This document shows positions 9,333-18,639 of a DNA stretch of 64,000 nucleotides, in pieces. The notes under the pieces are model-generated. The model did no database searches. It was not told where the DNA came from and saw nothing but the letters and a program-made list of their open reading frames with translations. Each line of letters begins with the position of its first letter. Position 1 is the first letter of the stretch. The stretch is from Pseudomonas oryzihabitans (lineage in GTDB: Bacteria > Pseudomonadota > Gammaproteobacteria > Pseudomonadales > Pseudomonadaceae), in assembly GCF_006384975.1 (NCBI RefSeq), contig NZ_CP021645.1:958001-1022000 (forward strand). The letters are read 5' to 3'. Made by a program: the position numbers and the translations under genes.

Positions 9333-10397
9333 TCAGAGCTTGCCGTCGGCAGCCAGCTGCACGAAGGTCGGGTCGAAGCGCAGCTTGACGTTGTGGGCGT
9401 CGCCCGTGGTCTTGCCACCGGGATAGGCGATGCCGATGGCGTCGGCACTGGGCGCGCCCTGGCCCAGCAGGCCGTGGTCGAAGGAGAACTGGGCGATCCG
9501 CTGCATGGTGGCGGGCAGCGCGGGGTCCTTGACGAAGGCGACGGCCTCGGCAGGCGTGCTGAACAGGCGGGTGTTGTCGAGTTGCGCCTGGAAGCCGGCA
9601 AGGTCGGTGCCGGAGGCCTTGGCCATGGCTTCCAGGGCCGCCTTGCCCTTGGCATCGCCGGACTTCATCAGCGCCATCATCTCGAACCAGGCACCGGTCA
9701 AGGCCTTGCCCAGGGCGGGGTTATCCTTGAGCGTGGCCGTGTTCACCACCAGCATGTCGAGGATCTCGCCGGGGATCTTGCTGGAGTCGAACACCTCGGT
9801 GGTATCCGGCTGGGCCTTGATCTCCGCCAGCAGCGGATTCCAGGTCACCACGTTGCGCACGTCAGGCGTCTGGAAGGCGGCCACGATATCGGCGTCTGAG
9901 GTATTGACGGTGGTGAGGTCCTTTTCACTCAAGCCCACGGTCTGCAGTGCCCGCGCCAGCAGGTAATGGGAGACCGAGAATTGCACCAGGTTGACCTGCT
10001 GGCCCTTGAGGTCGGCCAGGGTCTTGCCCTGGCCCTTCATCACTATGCCGTCGTTGCCGTTGGAATAGTCACTGACGATCAGTGCCGTGCTGTCCACGCC
10101 ACCCGCGGCCGGAATGGTCAGGGCGTCCATGTTGGTCATGGCGCAACCATCGAACTGGCCGGCGGTGTATTGATTGATGGATTCGACGTAGTCGTTGAGC
10201 TGCACGACCTCGATGTGGATGCCGTATTTCTTGGCCCACTTGTCGATGATGCCCTGGGCCTGGGCTTCGCCCCAGGGCATCCAGCCGGCGTAGATCGTCC
10301 AGCACACCTTGAAGTCGTCGCGCGGCGCCGCCTGAGCGGTGGCACCGAGCAGCAGGGAACAGCCCAGAACGAGCGAGGCGAGCAGGGGATGGCGCAT
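9333..10397 (-). CDS. ABC transporter periplasmic substrate-binding protein
   Basis: A 354-residue TauA/NMT1-like periplasmic binding protein. The Sec signal peptide MRHPLLASLVLGCSLLLGA is followed by a likely cut after TAQA. The ATG at 10397 is chosen because GGAGG sits seven bases upstream and the signal peptide begins there; the open frame extends further back, but only into the riboswitch. It is the first gene of the guanidine operon. Binding specificity is inferred from the operon, not read from residues. Confidence 0.9.
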   Translation of the reverse strand: MRHPLLASLVLGCSLLLGATAQAAPRDDFKVCWTIYAGWMPWGEAQAQGIIDKWAKKYGIHIEVVQLNDYVESINQYTAGQFDGCAMTNMDALTIPAAGGVDSTALIVSDYSNGNDGIVMKGQGKTLADLKGQQVNLVQFSVSHYLLARALQTVGLSEKDLTTVNTSDADIVAAFQTPDVRNVVTWNPLLAEIKAQPDTTEVFDSSKIPGEILDMLVVNTATLKDNPALGKALTGAWFEMMALMKSGDAKGKAALEAMAKASGTDLAGFQAQLDNTRLFSTPAEAVAFVKDPALPATMQRIAQFSFDHGLLGQGAPSADAIGIAYPGGKTTGDAHNVKLRFDPTFVQLAADGKL

Positions 10398-10440
10398 GGG
10401 ACCTCCAATAGGATGGACGACGGGACAGGAGCACGCGACT

Positions 10441-10541
10441 GGCGCTGTGTCTCCCGGGCTTTTATCCCGCCGTGTAACCCCATCAGAGGTCGACGACTCT
10501 CGGACCAGACACTCGCCGTGGCGAGTCGGAACCCTAGTCAT
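10441..10541 (-). promoter_or_regulatory. Guanidine-I (ykkC class) riboswitch
   Basis: The minus strand reads through the hallmark conserved blocks of the ykkC aptamer in order: CTAGGGTTCCG (about 10537-10527), CTGGTCCGAGAG (about 10507-10496), then ACGGCGGGATAAAAGCCC (about 10473-10456) and GGGAGAC. This aptamer binds guanidinium and usually switches expression on. It sits 44 bases upstream of the binding-protein ATG. I see no clear rho-independent terminator with a U-run between aptamer and gene, so control may act on translation or through a less canonical terminator. Confidence 0.93.
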
Positions 10542-10600
10542 CCATTGCAAATTGTGGTGCATCAAACCGGCTGGCCGGTGCTCCTGCACGCTTTAGGCGT

Positions 10601-10616
10601 AGCCAGATGCGTGCCA
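10601..10616 (-). promoter_or_regulatory. Putative sigma-54 promoter of the guanidine operon
   Basis: The minus strand reads TGGCACGCATCTGGCT, matching the -24/-12 consensus TGGCACG-N4-TTGCA with the invariant GG and GC at exact spacing. Transcription would start near 10590, about 50 bases before the aptamer. This fits nitrogen-limitation control (NtrC/RpoN) of a nitrogen-scavenging pathway. The -12 half is imperfect (TGGCT). Confidence 0.6.
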
Positions 10617-10741
10617 ATTGTCGCCAAGTCCCGTGGCCAGGGGGATGGCGCCGGTCGGAGAAGGCGGGAGAGGGCAGGTGGTGCGCCGTTGCAGTGCTCC
10701 TGGGAAGTCGTTGCGCACCGCTTTGATACACCGCCCCTTGC

Positions 10742-11647
10742 TCAGACTCCGAGCGCCTCGACCAGCACCTCGCGAAAGGCCGCTACCGCCGGTGGCAGTT
10801 CTCGACCGGCCATGCTCTGCAACTCGACCCGCCGCGCCGCCAGGCCTTCGTCCAGCAGCGGCAGGGCCACCATCTGGCCGTCGCGCAGCCGACTGCGCAG
10901 ACTCAGTTCGTTGAAGAACCCCACGCCGTCGCCCAGGGCGGCGAAGCGGTAGAGCGCCTGCATGTTGTTGCTCACCAGCACCGGCTCGAAGGACAACCCC
11001 TGGACGCCGCAGCAGATGTCGAACAGCTGACGTACCGTGGTATCCGATGTCGGTAGGGCCACGGGATAGGGCTGCAGATCGGCCAGCGCCAAGCCCGTGC
11101 GTCCGGCGAGTGGATGGCCGGGTGCGACGATGGCCTTGATGGCACCGCTCTGGGTGGCTTCGACGCGGATGTCGGGCTCGGGCTTGAGGCTGAAGGTGAG
11201 GCCCAGGTCGGCATCACCGTCCTGTACCCGCCGGGTCACCGTCGCCGGTGCGCAGACGTCCAGGGAGAAGTGGATACCGGCGAAGTCCCGGCGAAAGGCG
11301 GCGATCACCTCGGGCAGGAAATCCAGCGAGAAGCCCTCGGTGGCCGCCAGGCGCACCTGGCCGCGGCGCAAATCGGCCAGGCCCCTCAGCTCGGCCGCCA
11401 CCTGTTCGCTGGCCAGTTGCGCCTTGCGCGCATGCACCGCCAGGCGTTCGCCGGCGGCGCTGGGCACCACGCCGCGGGCGCGGCGCTCCAGCAGCGGCGT
11501 CTCCAGTTCCCGTTCGAGCTTGGCGATCTGTCGGCTCACGGCACTGGCCGCGACATTGAGGCGCTGGGAGGCTTCGCTGATGGAGCCGCAGCGCACCACC
11601 TCGAGGAAATAACGCAGGGCGGTCGACTGAATTCCGTGCAGATGCAT
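10742..11647 (-). CDS. LysR-family transcriptional regulator
   Basis: A 301-residue LysR protein. The N-terminal winged helix-turn-helix (FLEVVRCGSISEASQRLNVA followed by ASAVSRQIAKLE) spans about residues 13-55, then comes a periplasmic-binding-like effector domain. The ATG at 11647 has AAAGGAGA just upstream; the longer frame has none. It is divergent from the peptide ABC operon at 11827 with a 179-base gap, so it is likely that operon's regulator. It also lies upstream of the guanidine operon on the same strand, but the riboswitch and sigma-54 promoter in between make read-through control unlikely. Confidence 0.88.
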   Translation of the reverse strand: MHLHGIQSTALRYFLEVVRCGSISEASQRLNVAASAVSRQIAKLERELETPLLERRARGVVPSAAGERLAVHARKAQLASEQVAAELRGLADLRRGQVRLAATEGFSLDFLPEVIAAFRRDFAGIHFSLDVCAPATVTRRVQDGDADLGLTFSLKPEPDIRVEATQSGAIKAIVAPGHPLAGRTGLALADLQPYPVALPTSDTTVRQLFDICCGVQGLSFEPVLVSNNMQALYRFAALGDGVGFFNELSLRSRLRDGQMVALPLLDEGLAARRVELQSMAGRELPPAVAAFREVLVEALGV

Positions 11648-11826
11648 GACGTCTCCTTTGCCGAATTGGCATGGCTTGCATCTAAATATTCTGCTTGTGG
11701 CATGGGATGGCAAGACCTAGAGTCGGGCCAAGGGACCAAAAACAGTCTCACGCAAAACAGCAAAACCTTCTTTCCCGCGCTTCGCGGACCTGCCTTTGAC
11801 CAACCACAGCTCTGGAGACAGACGGC

Positions 11827-13347
11827 ATGGGATTCAAAGGTTTCGTTTGTAGCTTCGCGCTTTTCCTCGTCCTGGCCCAGGGCCAGGCCTTCGCCAGCAA
11901 GGCCAACGACACCCTGGTCTACGCCTCCGATACCGAGCCCGAGAACGTCAGCCCCTATCACAACGATGTCCGCGAGGGCGTCATCCTGGCCCACCTGGCC
12001 TGGGACGACCTGGTTTATCGCGACCCCAATACCGGCAAGTACCTGCCGATGCTGGCCACCCACTGGGAGCAGGTCGATCCGCTGACCATCGATTTCGATA
12101 TCCGCAAGGGCGTGACCTTCCACAACGGCGATCCCCTCACCGCCGACGACGTGGTCTTCACCTTCAACTACGTGACCTCGCCCGAGGGCAAGGTGGTCAC
12201 CCAGCAGAACGTCAACTGGATCAAGAGCGCCGAGAAGCTGGGCGACTACAAGGTCCGCCTGCACCTCAAGCAACCCTTTCCCGCCGCTCTGGAATACCTG
12301 GCCAACGCCTTGCCCATCTATCCGGCCAAGTACTTCCAGCAGGTGGGCCTAGCCGGCTTCGCGCAAAAGCCGGTGGGTACCGGTCCCTACCGCATCGTCT
12401 CCGTCACCAGCGGGCAGGGCGTCAAGCTTGCGCGCAATCCCAACTACTTCAAGGACAGCCCCCAGGGTCAGCCGCGCATCAGCCATATCGAATTCCGCGT
12501 CATCCCCGATCCCGAGACGCGCATGGCCGAACTCATGACCGGCGGCGTCGACTGGATCTGGCGCGTGGCGCCGGACCAGGCCGCGCAGCTCAAGGGAATC
12601 CCCAATGTCACGGTGGAAAGCGGCGCCAGCATGCGCATCGGCTTCCTCAGCATGGATGCCCAGGGCACCTCTTCGCCGGATTCGCCCTTCGCCAAGTTGC
12701 AGGTGCGCCAGGCGGTCAACTACGCCATCAACCGCCAGGCCATCGCCAGCCAGCTCATGGGCGGCGGCAGCCAGCCGCTACAGGTAGCCTGCTATCCCGG
12801 ACAGTTCGGCTGCGATGCCAAGGCGGTGACGGGTTATCCCTACGACCCGGCCAAGGCCAAGGCGCTGCTCAAGGCCGCTGGCTATCCCAACGGCTTCAGC
12901 ACCGAGCTGTTCGCCTACCGCGACCGCGACGTGGCCGAGGCGATCATCGGTGAACTGCGCGCCGTGGGCATCGACGCCAAGTTGCGCTACCTGAAGTTCG
13001 CCGCCCTACGGGACCAACAGCGCGCCGGCAAGGTGCCCATGGCGCTGCTCGCCTGGGGCTCCTTCTCCATCGCCGATGCCTCGGCGTCCACCGGCGTCTA
13101 TTTCAAGGGCAATGCCGACGACGTGGCCAAGGACCCGCAGGTGATCGACTGGCTCAAGGAAGCCGATACCTCCATGGACCCGGAGGTGCGCAAGGCGGAC
13201 TACCGCAAGGCGCTGCAGCGGATCGCCGCACAGGCCTACTGGGCGCCCCTGTTCAACTACTCCGTGAACTACGCCTTCAACTCGGACCTGGCCTTCCAGC
13301 CCTATCCGGACGAGTTGCCCCGTTTCGCCCTGGCGCACTGGAACTGA
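11827..13347 (+). CDS. Peptide ABC transporter substrate-binding protein (DppA/OppA family)
   Basis: A 506-residue SBP_bac_5 family protein. The signal peptide MGFKGFVCSFALFLVLAQG ends near AFAS. Family stretches are visible: the entry region YDPNTG-like LVYRDPNTGKYLPMLATHW, the FHNGDPLTADDVVFTFNYV segment and the GTGPYRIVS motif. GGAGA precedes the ATG. It is first in an operon with two permeases, two ATPases and two M20 peptidases, so it probably captures short peptides or acylated amino acids that the peptidases then cleave. Confidence 0.92.
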   Translation: MGFKGFVCSFALFLVLAQGQAFASKANDTLVYASDTEPENVSPYHNDVREGVILAHLAWDDLVYRDPNTGKYLPMLATHWEQVDPLTIDFDIRKGVTFHNGDPLTADDVVFTFNYVTSPEGKVVTQQNVNWIKSAEKLGDYKVRLHLKQPFPAALEYLANALPIYPAKYFQQVGLAGFAQKPVGTGPYRIVSVTSGQGVKLARNPNYFKDSPQGQPRISHIEFRVIPDPETRMAELMTGGVDWIWRVAPDQAAQLKGIPNVTVESGASMRIGFLSMDAQGTSSPDSPFAKLQVRQAVNYAINRQAIASQLMGGGSQPLQVACYPGQFGCDAKAVTGYPYDPAKAKALLKAAGYPNGFSTELFAYRDRDVAEAIIGELRAVGIDAKLRYLKFAALRDQQRAGKVPMALLAWGSFSIADASASTGVYFKGNADDVAKDPQVIDWLKEADTSMDPEVRKADYRKALQRIAAQAYWAPLFNYSVNYAFNSDLAFQPYPDELPRFALAHWN

Positions 13348-13395
13348 TCCGTCCCGGCGCCCCCGGTCGGGGCGCTGCCATCCGAGGAACCGAGC

Positions 13396-14313
13396 ATGTC
13401 CGGCTATCTCTTGCGTCGCCTGGGTATCGCCCTGGCCGTGGCCTTCACCGTTTCGCTGATCAGTTTCTTCCTGCTGCACCTGTCCGGTGACCTGGCCACC
13501 GCCATCGCCGGACCGGAAGCCACCGCCGAACAGATCGAGGTGGTGCGCCATCAATACGGGTTGGACAAGCCCCTGCCCACGCAGTACGTGGAGTGGGTGG
13601 GGGATCTGGCGCACCTGGACCTGGGGCAGTCGTTCTTCTTCCAGGAATCGGTGCGTGACCTCATCGCCACCCGGCTGCCCATCACCCTGACTCTGGGCGC
13701 CATCGCCCTGGCGGTGGCCTTGCTACTCGCCATCCCGCTCGGCGTGCTGGCGGCGGTCAAGCGCGACACCTGGGTCGACCGGGTGGCGCTGACCCTGGCC
13801 ACCTTCGGCCAGGCGATGCCCAGTTTCTGGTTCGCCCTGGTGCTGATCGTCATCTTCGCCGTCAACCTGCACTGGCTGCCGGTCTCCGGCAACACCAGCT
13901 GGAAGAACTTCATCCTCCCGGCGATCGCCCTGGGCTACTACGCCACGCCCTCGCTGATGCGCCTGACCCGCGCCGGCATGCTCGACGTGCTGGGCGCCGA
14001 CTACATCCGCACCGCCCGCGCCAAGGGCCTGAGCCCGGCGCGGGTCCTGTTCAAGCACGCCTTGCGCAATGCGCTGATCCCGGTGGTAGCCCTGGCCGCG
14101 GTGGAATTCGGCTTCATGCTGGGCGGCTCGGTGGTGATCGAGGCGGTGTTCTCCCTGCAGGGCATCGGCCAACTGGCCTGGGATGCCATCGCCCGCAACG
14201 ACTTCCCGGTGGTGCAAGCCATCGTCCTCTTGATCGCGCTGATCTACATCGTGCTGACGCTGGTCGCCGATCTGCTCAACGCCATGCTCGATCCGCGCAT
14301 CCGCGTGCGCTAG
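13396..14313 (+). CDS. Peptide ABC transporter permease (DppB-like)
   Basis: A 305-residue inner-membrane permease. It begins MSGYLLRRLGIALAVAF, as DppB/OppB proteins do, has about six transmembrane helices, and the cytoplasmic loop ADYIRTARAKGLSPARVLFK that engages the ATPase. It follows the binding-protein gene by 48 bases with GAGGAA before its ATG. Confidence 0.92.
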   Translation: MSGYLLRRLGIALAVAFTVSLISFFLLHLSGDLATAIAGPEATAEQIEVVRHQYGLDKPLPTQYVEWVGDLAHLDLGQSFFFQESVRDLIATRLPITLTLGAIALAVALLLAIPLGVLAAVKRDTWVDRVALTLATFGQAMPSFWFALVLIVIFAVNLHWLPVSGNTSWKNFILPAIALGYYATPSLMRLTRAGMLDVLGADYIRTARAKGLSPARVLFKHALRNALIPVVALAAVEFGFMLGGSVVIEAVFSLQGIGQLAWDAIARNDFPVVQAIVLLIALIYIVLTLVADLLNAMLDPRIRVR

Positions 14314-14321
14314 GAGGCTCC

Positions 14322-15224
14322 ATGACCGTCGCCAATCCCTTCGTCCTCGACGACTATCTACCGCCACGCCCGACCTTCGCTCGCCAACTGCGCCGCTGGT
14401 TCGGCCACCGCGGTTTCGCCATCGGCGCCGTGCTGCTCCTGCTCATCGTACTGGCCGCCCTGGCCGCGCCCTGGCTGGCCCCCCACGATCCCTATGCCCA
14501 GGACATGATGCAGCGGATGCACCCGCCGGTGTGGATGGCCAAGGGCACCTGGAGCCATCCGCTGGGCACCGACAAGCTCGGCCGCGACTACCTGTCCCGG
14601 CTGCTCTATGGCGCCCGTATCTCGCTGTTCATTGGCCTCGCCGCCGCGCTCATCTCCGGCGCCATCGGCACCCTGCTGGGGGTGCTGGCCGGCTACTACG
14701 GCGGCAAGGTGGATGCCCTGGTGAGCTACCTGGTGACCACCCGCCTGGCGCTGCCGATCGTGATGGTGGCCCTGGCCTCGGCCGCCCTGGTCGGTGGTTC
14801 GCTGAAGGTGGTGGTGATCCTGCTCGGCTGCCTGCTGTGGGATCGCTTCGCCGTGGTGGTCCGCGCCGCGGTGCAACAGATCCGCGATGCCGAATACGTC
14901 ACCGCCGCCCAGGCGCTGGGCTGCTCCACCTGGCGGGTGGTGGTCGGCGAGATCCTGCCCAACCTGCTGGGCGCCCTGATCGTGGTGATCACCCTGGAGA
15001 TGGCCCACGCCATCCTACTGGAAGCGACCCTGTCATTTCTCGGCGTAGGGGTACAGCCGCCGCTGCCGTCCTGGGGCCTGATGATCGCCGAGGGCAAACC
15101 CTACATGTTCTTTTCGCCCTGGGTGATCGCCATTCCCGGCGTCGCCCTGATGCTGCTGGTGCTGGCCATCAACCTGGTCGGCGATGGCATCCGCGACCTG
15201 GCCGCGCCTGACGGCCGCAACTAA
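14322..15224 (+). CDS. Peptide ABC transporter permease (DppC-like)
   Basis: A 300-residue permease with the DppC features: a long N-terminal cytoplasmic segment, a first helix, the periplasmic HPLGTDKLGRDYLSRLLYG motif and the coupling loop RDAEYVTAAQALGCSTWRVV. It starts 8 bases after dppB-like with TAGGAGG upstream. It forms the heterodimeric membrane channel with the preceding permease. Confidence 0.92.
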   Translation: MTVANPFVLDDYLPPRPTFARQLRRWFGHRGFAIGAVLLLLIVLAALAAPWLAPHDPYAQDMMQRMHPPVWMAKGTWSHPLGTDKLGRDYLSRLLYGARISLFIGLAAALISGAIGTLLGVLAGYYGGKVDALVSYLVTTRLALPIVMVALASAALVGGSLKVVVILLGCLLWDRFAVVVRAAVQQIRDAEYVTAAQALGCSTWRVVVGEILPNLLGALIVVITLEMAHAILLEATLSFLGVGVQPPLPSWGLMIAEGKPYMFFSPWVIAIPGVALMLLVLAINLVGDGIRDLAAPDGRN

Positions 15225-15238
15225 GCAGAGGATTGGAT

Positions 15239-16234
15239 ATGGCACTGCTCGACGTACGAGACCTGCGCATCGACATCCCCCTGGGTGGCGATACCCTGCA
15301 TGCGGTCCGCGGGCTGGACCTGCAGGTGGAGCGGGGCGAGATGCTCTGCCTGGTGGGGGAATCCGGTTGCGGCAAGTCGCTCACCTCCCTGGCGCTGATG
15401 GACCTGCTGCCACGCCAGGCCCGGCGCCAGGCGGCGCGGCTGAGTCTGGGCGAGCACGATCTGCTGACGGTGGGCGAGAAGGGCATGCGCGACCTGCGCG
15501 GCAATCGCCTGGCGATGATCTTCCAGGAGCCCATGACCGCCCTCAATCCGGCCTACAGCATCGGTGACCAGCTCGCCGAGGTCCTGCGCCGGCATCGCCA
15601 GCTGGACCGCAAGAGCGCCTGGGCCCGCGCCGAGGCCATGCTGGAAAAGGTCGGCATCAGCAACGCCGGCGAACGCCTGCGGCAGTATCCGCACCAGCTC
15701 AGCGGCGGCCTGCGCCAGCGCGTGGTCATCGCCATGGCGCTGCTCTGCGAGCCGGACCTGATCATCGCCGACGAGCCCACCACGGCGCTGGACGTCACCA
15801 TCCAGGCGCAGATCCTGCACCTGCTGCGCGACCTGCAGCGCGAATTCGGCACCGCCATCGTCTTCATCACCCACGATCTGGGCCTGGTGGCGCGCATCGC
15901 CGACCGGGTAGCGGTGATGTACGCCGGGCAGATCGTCGAGCAGGCGCCGGCCGCCGAGCTCTTCGCCGAACCGCGACATCCCTATACCCGCGGCCTGCTG
16001 GCGAGCATCCCGGTGCCCGGACGTACCCGGCCCGGGCAACCGCTGGGCGCCATCCCCGGTCTGGTGCCGAGCCTGGTGGGCGAGCAGCACGGCTGCGCCT
16101 TCCGCAATCGTTGCCCGCAGGCGGTGGCGACCTGTGCCGAGAGCGTGCCGCTGATAGAGGAGGGCGCGCACCTCATCCGCTGCCATTTCGCCGTGCAGGA
16201 CGAGCCCCTGCGCCTGATGGGAGGTGTGCGATGA
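15239..16234 (+). CDS. Peptide ABC transporter ATP-binding protein (DppD-like)
   Basis: A 331-residue ATPase with Walker A GESGCGKS (40-47), signature LSGGLRQRV and Walker B LIIADEPTTALD. The C-terminal oligopeptide/dipeptide extension contains the Cys-rich stretch CAFRNRCPQAVATC typical of DppD/OppD. I take the ATG at 15239 over a TTG six bases earlier; AGAGGA is upstream. It overlaps the next gene by four bases (ATGA). Confidence 0.92.
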   Translation: MALLDVRDLRIDIPLGGDTLHAVRGLDLQVERGEMLCLVGESGCGKSLTSLALMDLLPRQARRQAARLSLGEHDLLTVGEKGMRDLRGNRLAMIFQEPMTALNPAYSIGDQLAEVLRRHRQLDRKSAWARAEAMLEKVGISNAGERLRQYPHQLSGGLRQRVVIAMALLCEPDLIIADEPTTALDVTIQAQILHLLRDLQREFGTAIVFITHDLGLVARIADRVAVMYAGQIVEQAPAAELFAEPRHPYTRGLLASIPVPGRTRPGQPLGAIPGLVPSLVGEQHGCAFRNRCPQAVATCAESVPLIEEGAHLIRCHFAVQDEPLRLMGGVR

Positions 16235-17193
16235 GCCGCGAGATCGCCCTTGAACTCTGTGATATCCGCCGGGAATTCACCCTGAACCGTGGCCTGTTCC
16301 GGCCGCCGGCGACCCTCAAGGCGGTGGATGGCATCTCCCTGCGGCTCCACCGTGGCGAGACCCTCGGGCTGGTGGGAGAGTCGGGTTGCGGCAAGAGCAC
16401 CCTGGCCAAGCTGCTGCTGGGCCTGCTGGCGCCCACCAGCGGCGACATTCTGGTAGGTGGCGAACACCTGCGCGGCGTGGATCGCAAGCGGATGGCGCGG
16501 CATATCCAGCCGATCTTCCAGGATCCCTATTCCTCGCTCAATCCGCGCAAGACGGTGCGCCAGATCGTGGCGCTGCCGCTCAAGGTGCATGGCCTGGGCT
16601 CGGCCGCCGAGCAGCAGCGCCGGGTCGCCGAGATGCTCGACGTGGTGGGCTTGCCCCGGCGCGCCGCCGACAGCCATCCCGGCCAGCTCAGTGGCGGGCA
16701 ACGCCAGCGCGTGGCCATCGCCCGCGCCCTGGTGATGCGCCCCGACGTGCTGATCTGCGACGAACCCACCTCGGCGCTGGACGTCTCGGTGCAGGCGCAG
16801 ATCCTCAACCTGCTGCTGGAACTCAAGCGTGAATTCGGCCTGACCTACCTGCTCATCAGCCACAACCTGGCCGTGGTGGAGCACCTGGCCGACCGGGTCG
16901 CCGTGATGTACCTCGGCAAGATCGTCGAGGAGCGCGAGCGGGCGGCGTTGTTCGCCCAACCGGCCCATCCCTATACACGGGCGTTGCTCGATGCGGTGCT
17001 CACGCCCGATCCGTCCCTGGGGCTGCCGGCCTTGGGGCTCGGCAACAGCTTTCCCAATCCCATCAATCCGCCCAGTGGCTGCGCCTTCCATCCGCGCTGT
17101 CCGCGCTGCTTCGCCCCCTGCGCCGAGCGCTATCCCGAGCGCGAAAACATCCCTGGCGGCACCAAGCGCTGCCATCTGCCGGAACCCGCCTGA
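16231..17193 (+). CDS. Peptide ABC transporter ATP-binding protein (DppF-like)
   Basis: A 320-residue ATPase, partner of the preceding one. Walker A is GESGCGKST (49-57), the signature LSGGQRQRV, and Walker B LICDEPTSALDVS. The C-terminal CAFHPRCPRCFAPC motif is the usual DppF/OppF cysteine cluster. The start ATG at 16231 overlaps the upstream stop by four bases; a longer frame into the upstream gene has no support. Confidence 0.92.
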   Translation: MSREIALELCDIRREFTLNRGLFRPPATLKAVDGISLRLHRGETLGLVGESGCGKSTLAKLLLGLLAPTSGDILVGGEHLRGVDRKRMARHIQPIFQDPYSSLNPRKTVRQIVALPLKVHGLGSAAEQQRRVAEMLDVVGLPRRAADSHPGQLSGGQRQRVAIARALVMRPDVLICDEPTSALDVSVQAQILNLLLELKREFGLTYLLISHNLAVVEHLADRVAVMYLGKIVEERERAALFAQPAHPYTRALLDAVLTPDPSLGLPALGLGNSFPNPINPPSGCAFHPRCPRCFAPCAERYPERENIPGGTKRCHLPEPA

Positions 17194-17244
17194 GCCGGGG
17201 CGGGCGCTGGCGCCCGCTACCCCCGAATACCCCTGGAGCCTGCC

Positions 17245-18639
17245 ATGACCAGCCGTACCCACGCCCTCGAGCTTGCCGCCGCCCACTTCGACGACGGCGC
17301 CTTCCGTGACCGGCTCGCCGCCGCCGTCGCCCAGCCCACCGAAAGCCAGGAACCCGAGCGCCAGGCGGAGCTGGGACGTTACCTGGAGGATTTCATCGCC
17401 CCCTATGTCGCCCGCCTGGGCTTCACCAGCCGGCGCCTGGACAATCCCGTCGCCGGCAAGGGCCCCTTGCTGATCGCCGAGCGCATCGAGGACCCGGCGC
17501 TGCCGACCTTGCTCAGCTACGGCCACGGCGACGTGGTACGCGGCGACGCCGCCAACTGGCGGCCCGGCCTGGCACCCTGGACGCTGGTGGAGGAGGGCGA
17601 GCGCTGGTACGGCCGGGGGACCGCCGACAACAAGGGCCAGCACCTGCTCAACCTGGCGGCGCTGGAACAGGTCATCGCCGCCCGGGGCGGGCGCCTCGGC
17701 TACAACGTCAAGCTGCTGCTGGAGATGGGCGAGGAGATCGGCTCGGTGGGGCTGCGCACCTTCTGCCAGGAGCAGCGCGAAGCCCTGGCCGCCGACCTCT
17801 TCATCGCCTCCGATGGTCCCCGCGTGTCGGCGCAACGGCCGACGCTGTTCCTCGGCGCCCGCGGTACCTTCAACTTCGACCTGCACCTGGACCTGCGCGA
17901 GAGCGGCCATCACTCCGGCAACTGGGGCGGGCTGCTGGCCAACCCCGGCATCATCCTCGCCCATGCGCTGGCCAGCCTGGTCGATGCCCACGGGCAGATC
18001 CGCGTGCCGGGTCTCAAGCCAGCCGAATTGCCCCTGCCAGTAAGACGCGCCCTGGCCGACATCGAGCTCGATAGTGCCACGGGCGATCCGCAGATCGATC
18101 CGGACTGGGGCGAACCGGGGCTCACCCCGGCCGAGCGCGTCTACGGCTGGAACACATTCGAGGTGCTGGCCTTCACCACCGGCAACCCCGAGGCGCCGGT
18201 CAACGCCATTCCGCCCCGCGCCCGCGCCCACTGCCAGATCCGCTTCGTCGCCGGCTGCGATTGCGACTCCTTCATCCCGTTGATCGAGGCGCACCTGGCC
18301 GAACAGGGCTTTGGCGCCGTGCGCGTGACCCGCACCAAGGATGAAATCCTGCACGCCTCGCGCCTGGACCCGGAGAATCCCTGGGTCGACTGGGCCATGA
18401 CCTCCCTGACCCGCACCCTGGGCGAGAAGCCGGCGCTGCTGCCCAATTTCGGTGGCGGCTTGCCCAACGACATCTTTGCCGACATCCTCGACCTGCCCAC
18501 CCTGTGGGTACCCCATTCCTATCCCGCCTGCTCCCAGCACGCGCCCAACGAGCACCTCCTGGCCCCGGTGGCGCGGCAGGGGCTGCAATTGATGGCCGGG
18601 CTGTTCTGGGACCTGGGCGATCGCTGGAGTCAGCGCTAA
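17245..18639 (+). CDS. M20-family metallopeptidase
   Basis: A 464-residue zinc peptidase or amidohydrolase of the M20 family. Visible metal and catalytic residues: His94 and Asp96 in YGHGDVV, Asp128 in GTADNKG, Glu163-Glu164 in MGEEIGS. No signal peptide is seen, so it acts in the cytoplasm. It starts 51 bases after the last ABC gene and ends one base into the next peptidase gene, so it probably processes what the transporter imports. Substrate unknown. Confidence 0.88.
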   Translation: MTSRTHALELAAAHFDDGAFRDRLAAAVAQPTESQEPERQAELGRYLEDFIAPYVARLGFTSRRLDNPVAGKGPLLIAERIEDPALPTLLSYGHGDVVRGDAANWRPGLAPWTLVEEGERWYGRGTADNKGQHLLNLAALEQVIAARGGRLGYNVKLLLEMGEEIGSVGLRTFCQEQREALAADLFIASDGPRVSAQRPTLFLGARGTFNFDLHLDLRESGHHSGNWGGLLANPGIILAHALASLVDAHGQIRVPGLKPAELPLPVRRALADIELDSATGDPQIDPDWGEPGLTPAERVYGWNTFEVLAFTTGNPEAPVNAIPPRARAHCQIRFVAGCDCDSFIPLIEAHLAEQGFGAVRVTRTKDEILHASRLDPENPWVDWAMTSLTRTLGEKPALLPNFGGGLPNDIFADILDLPTLWVPHSYPACSQHAPNEHLLAPVARQGLQLMAGLFWDLGDRWSQR

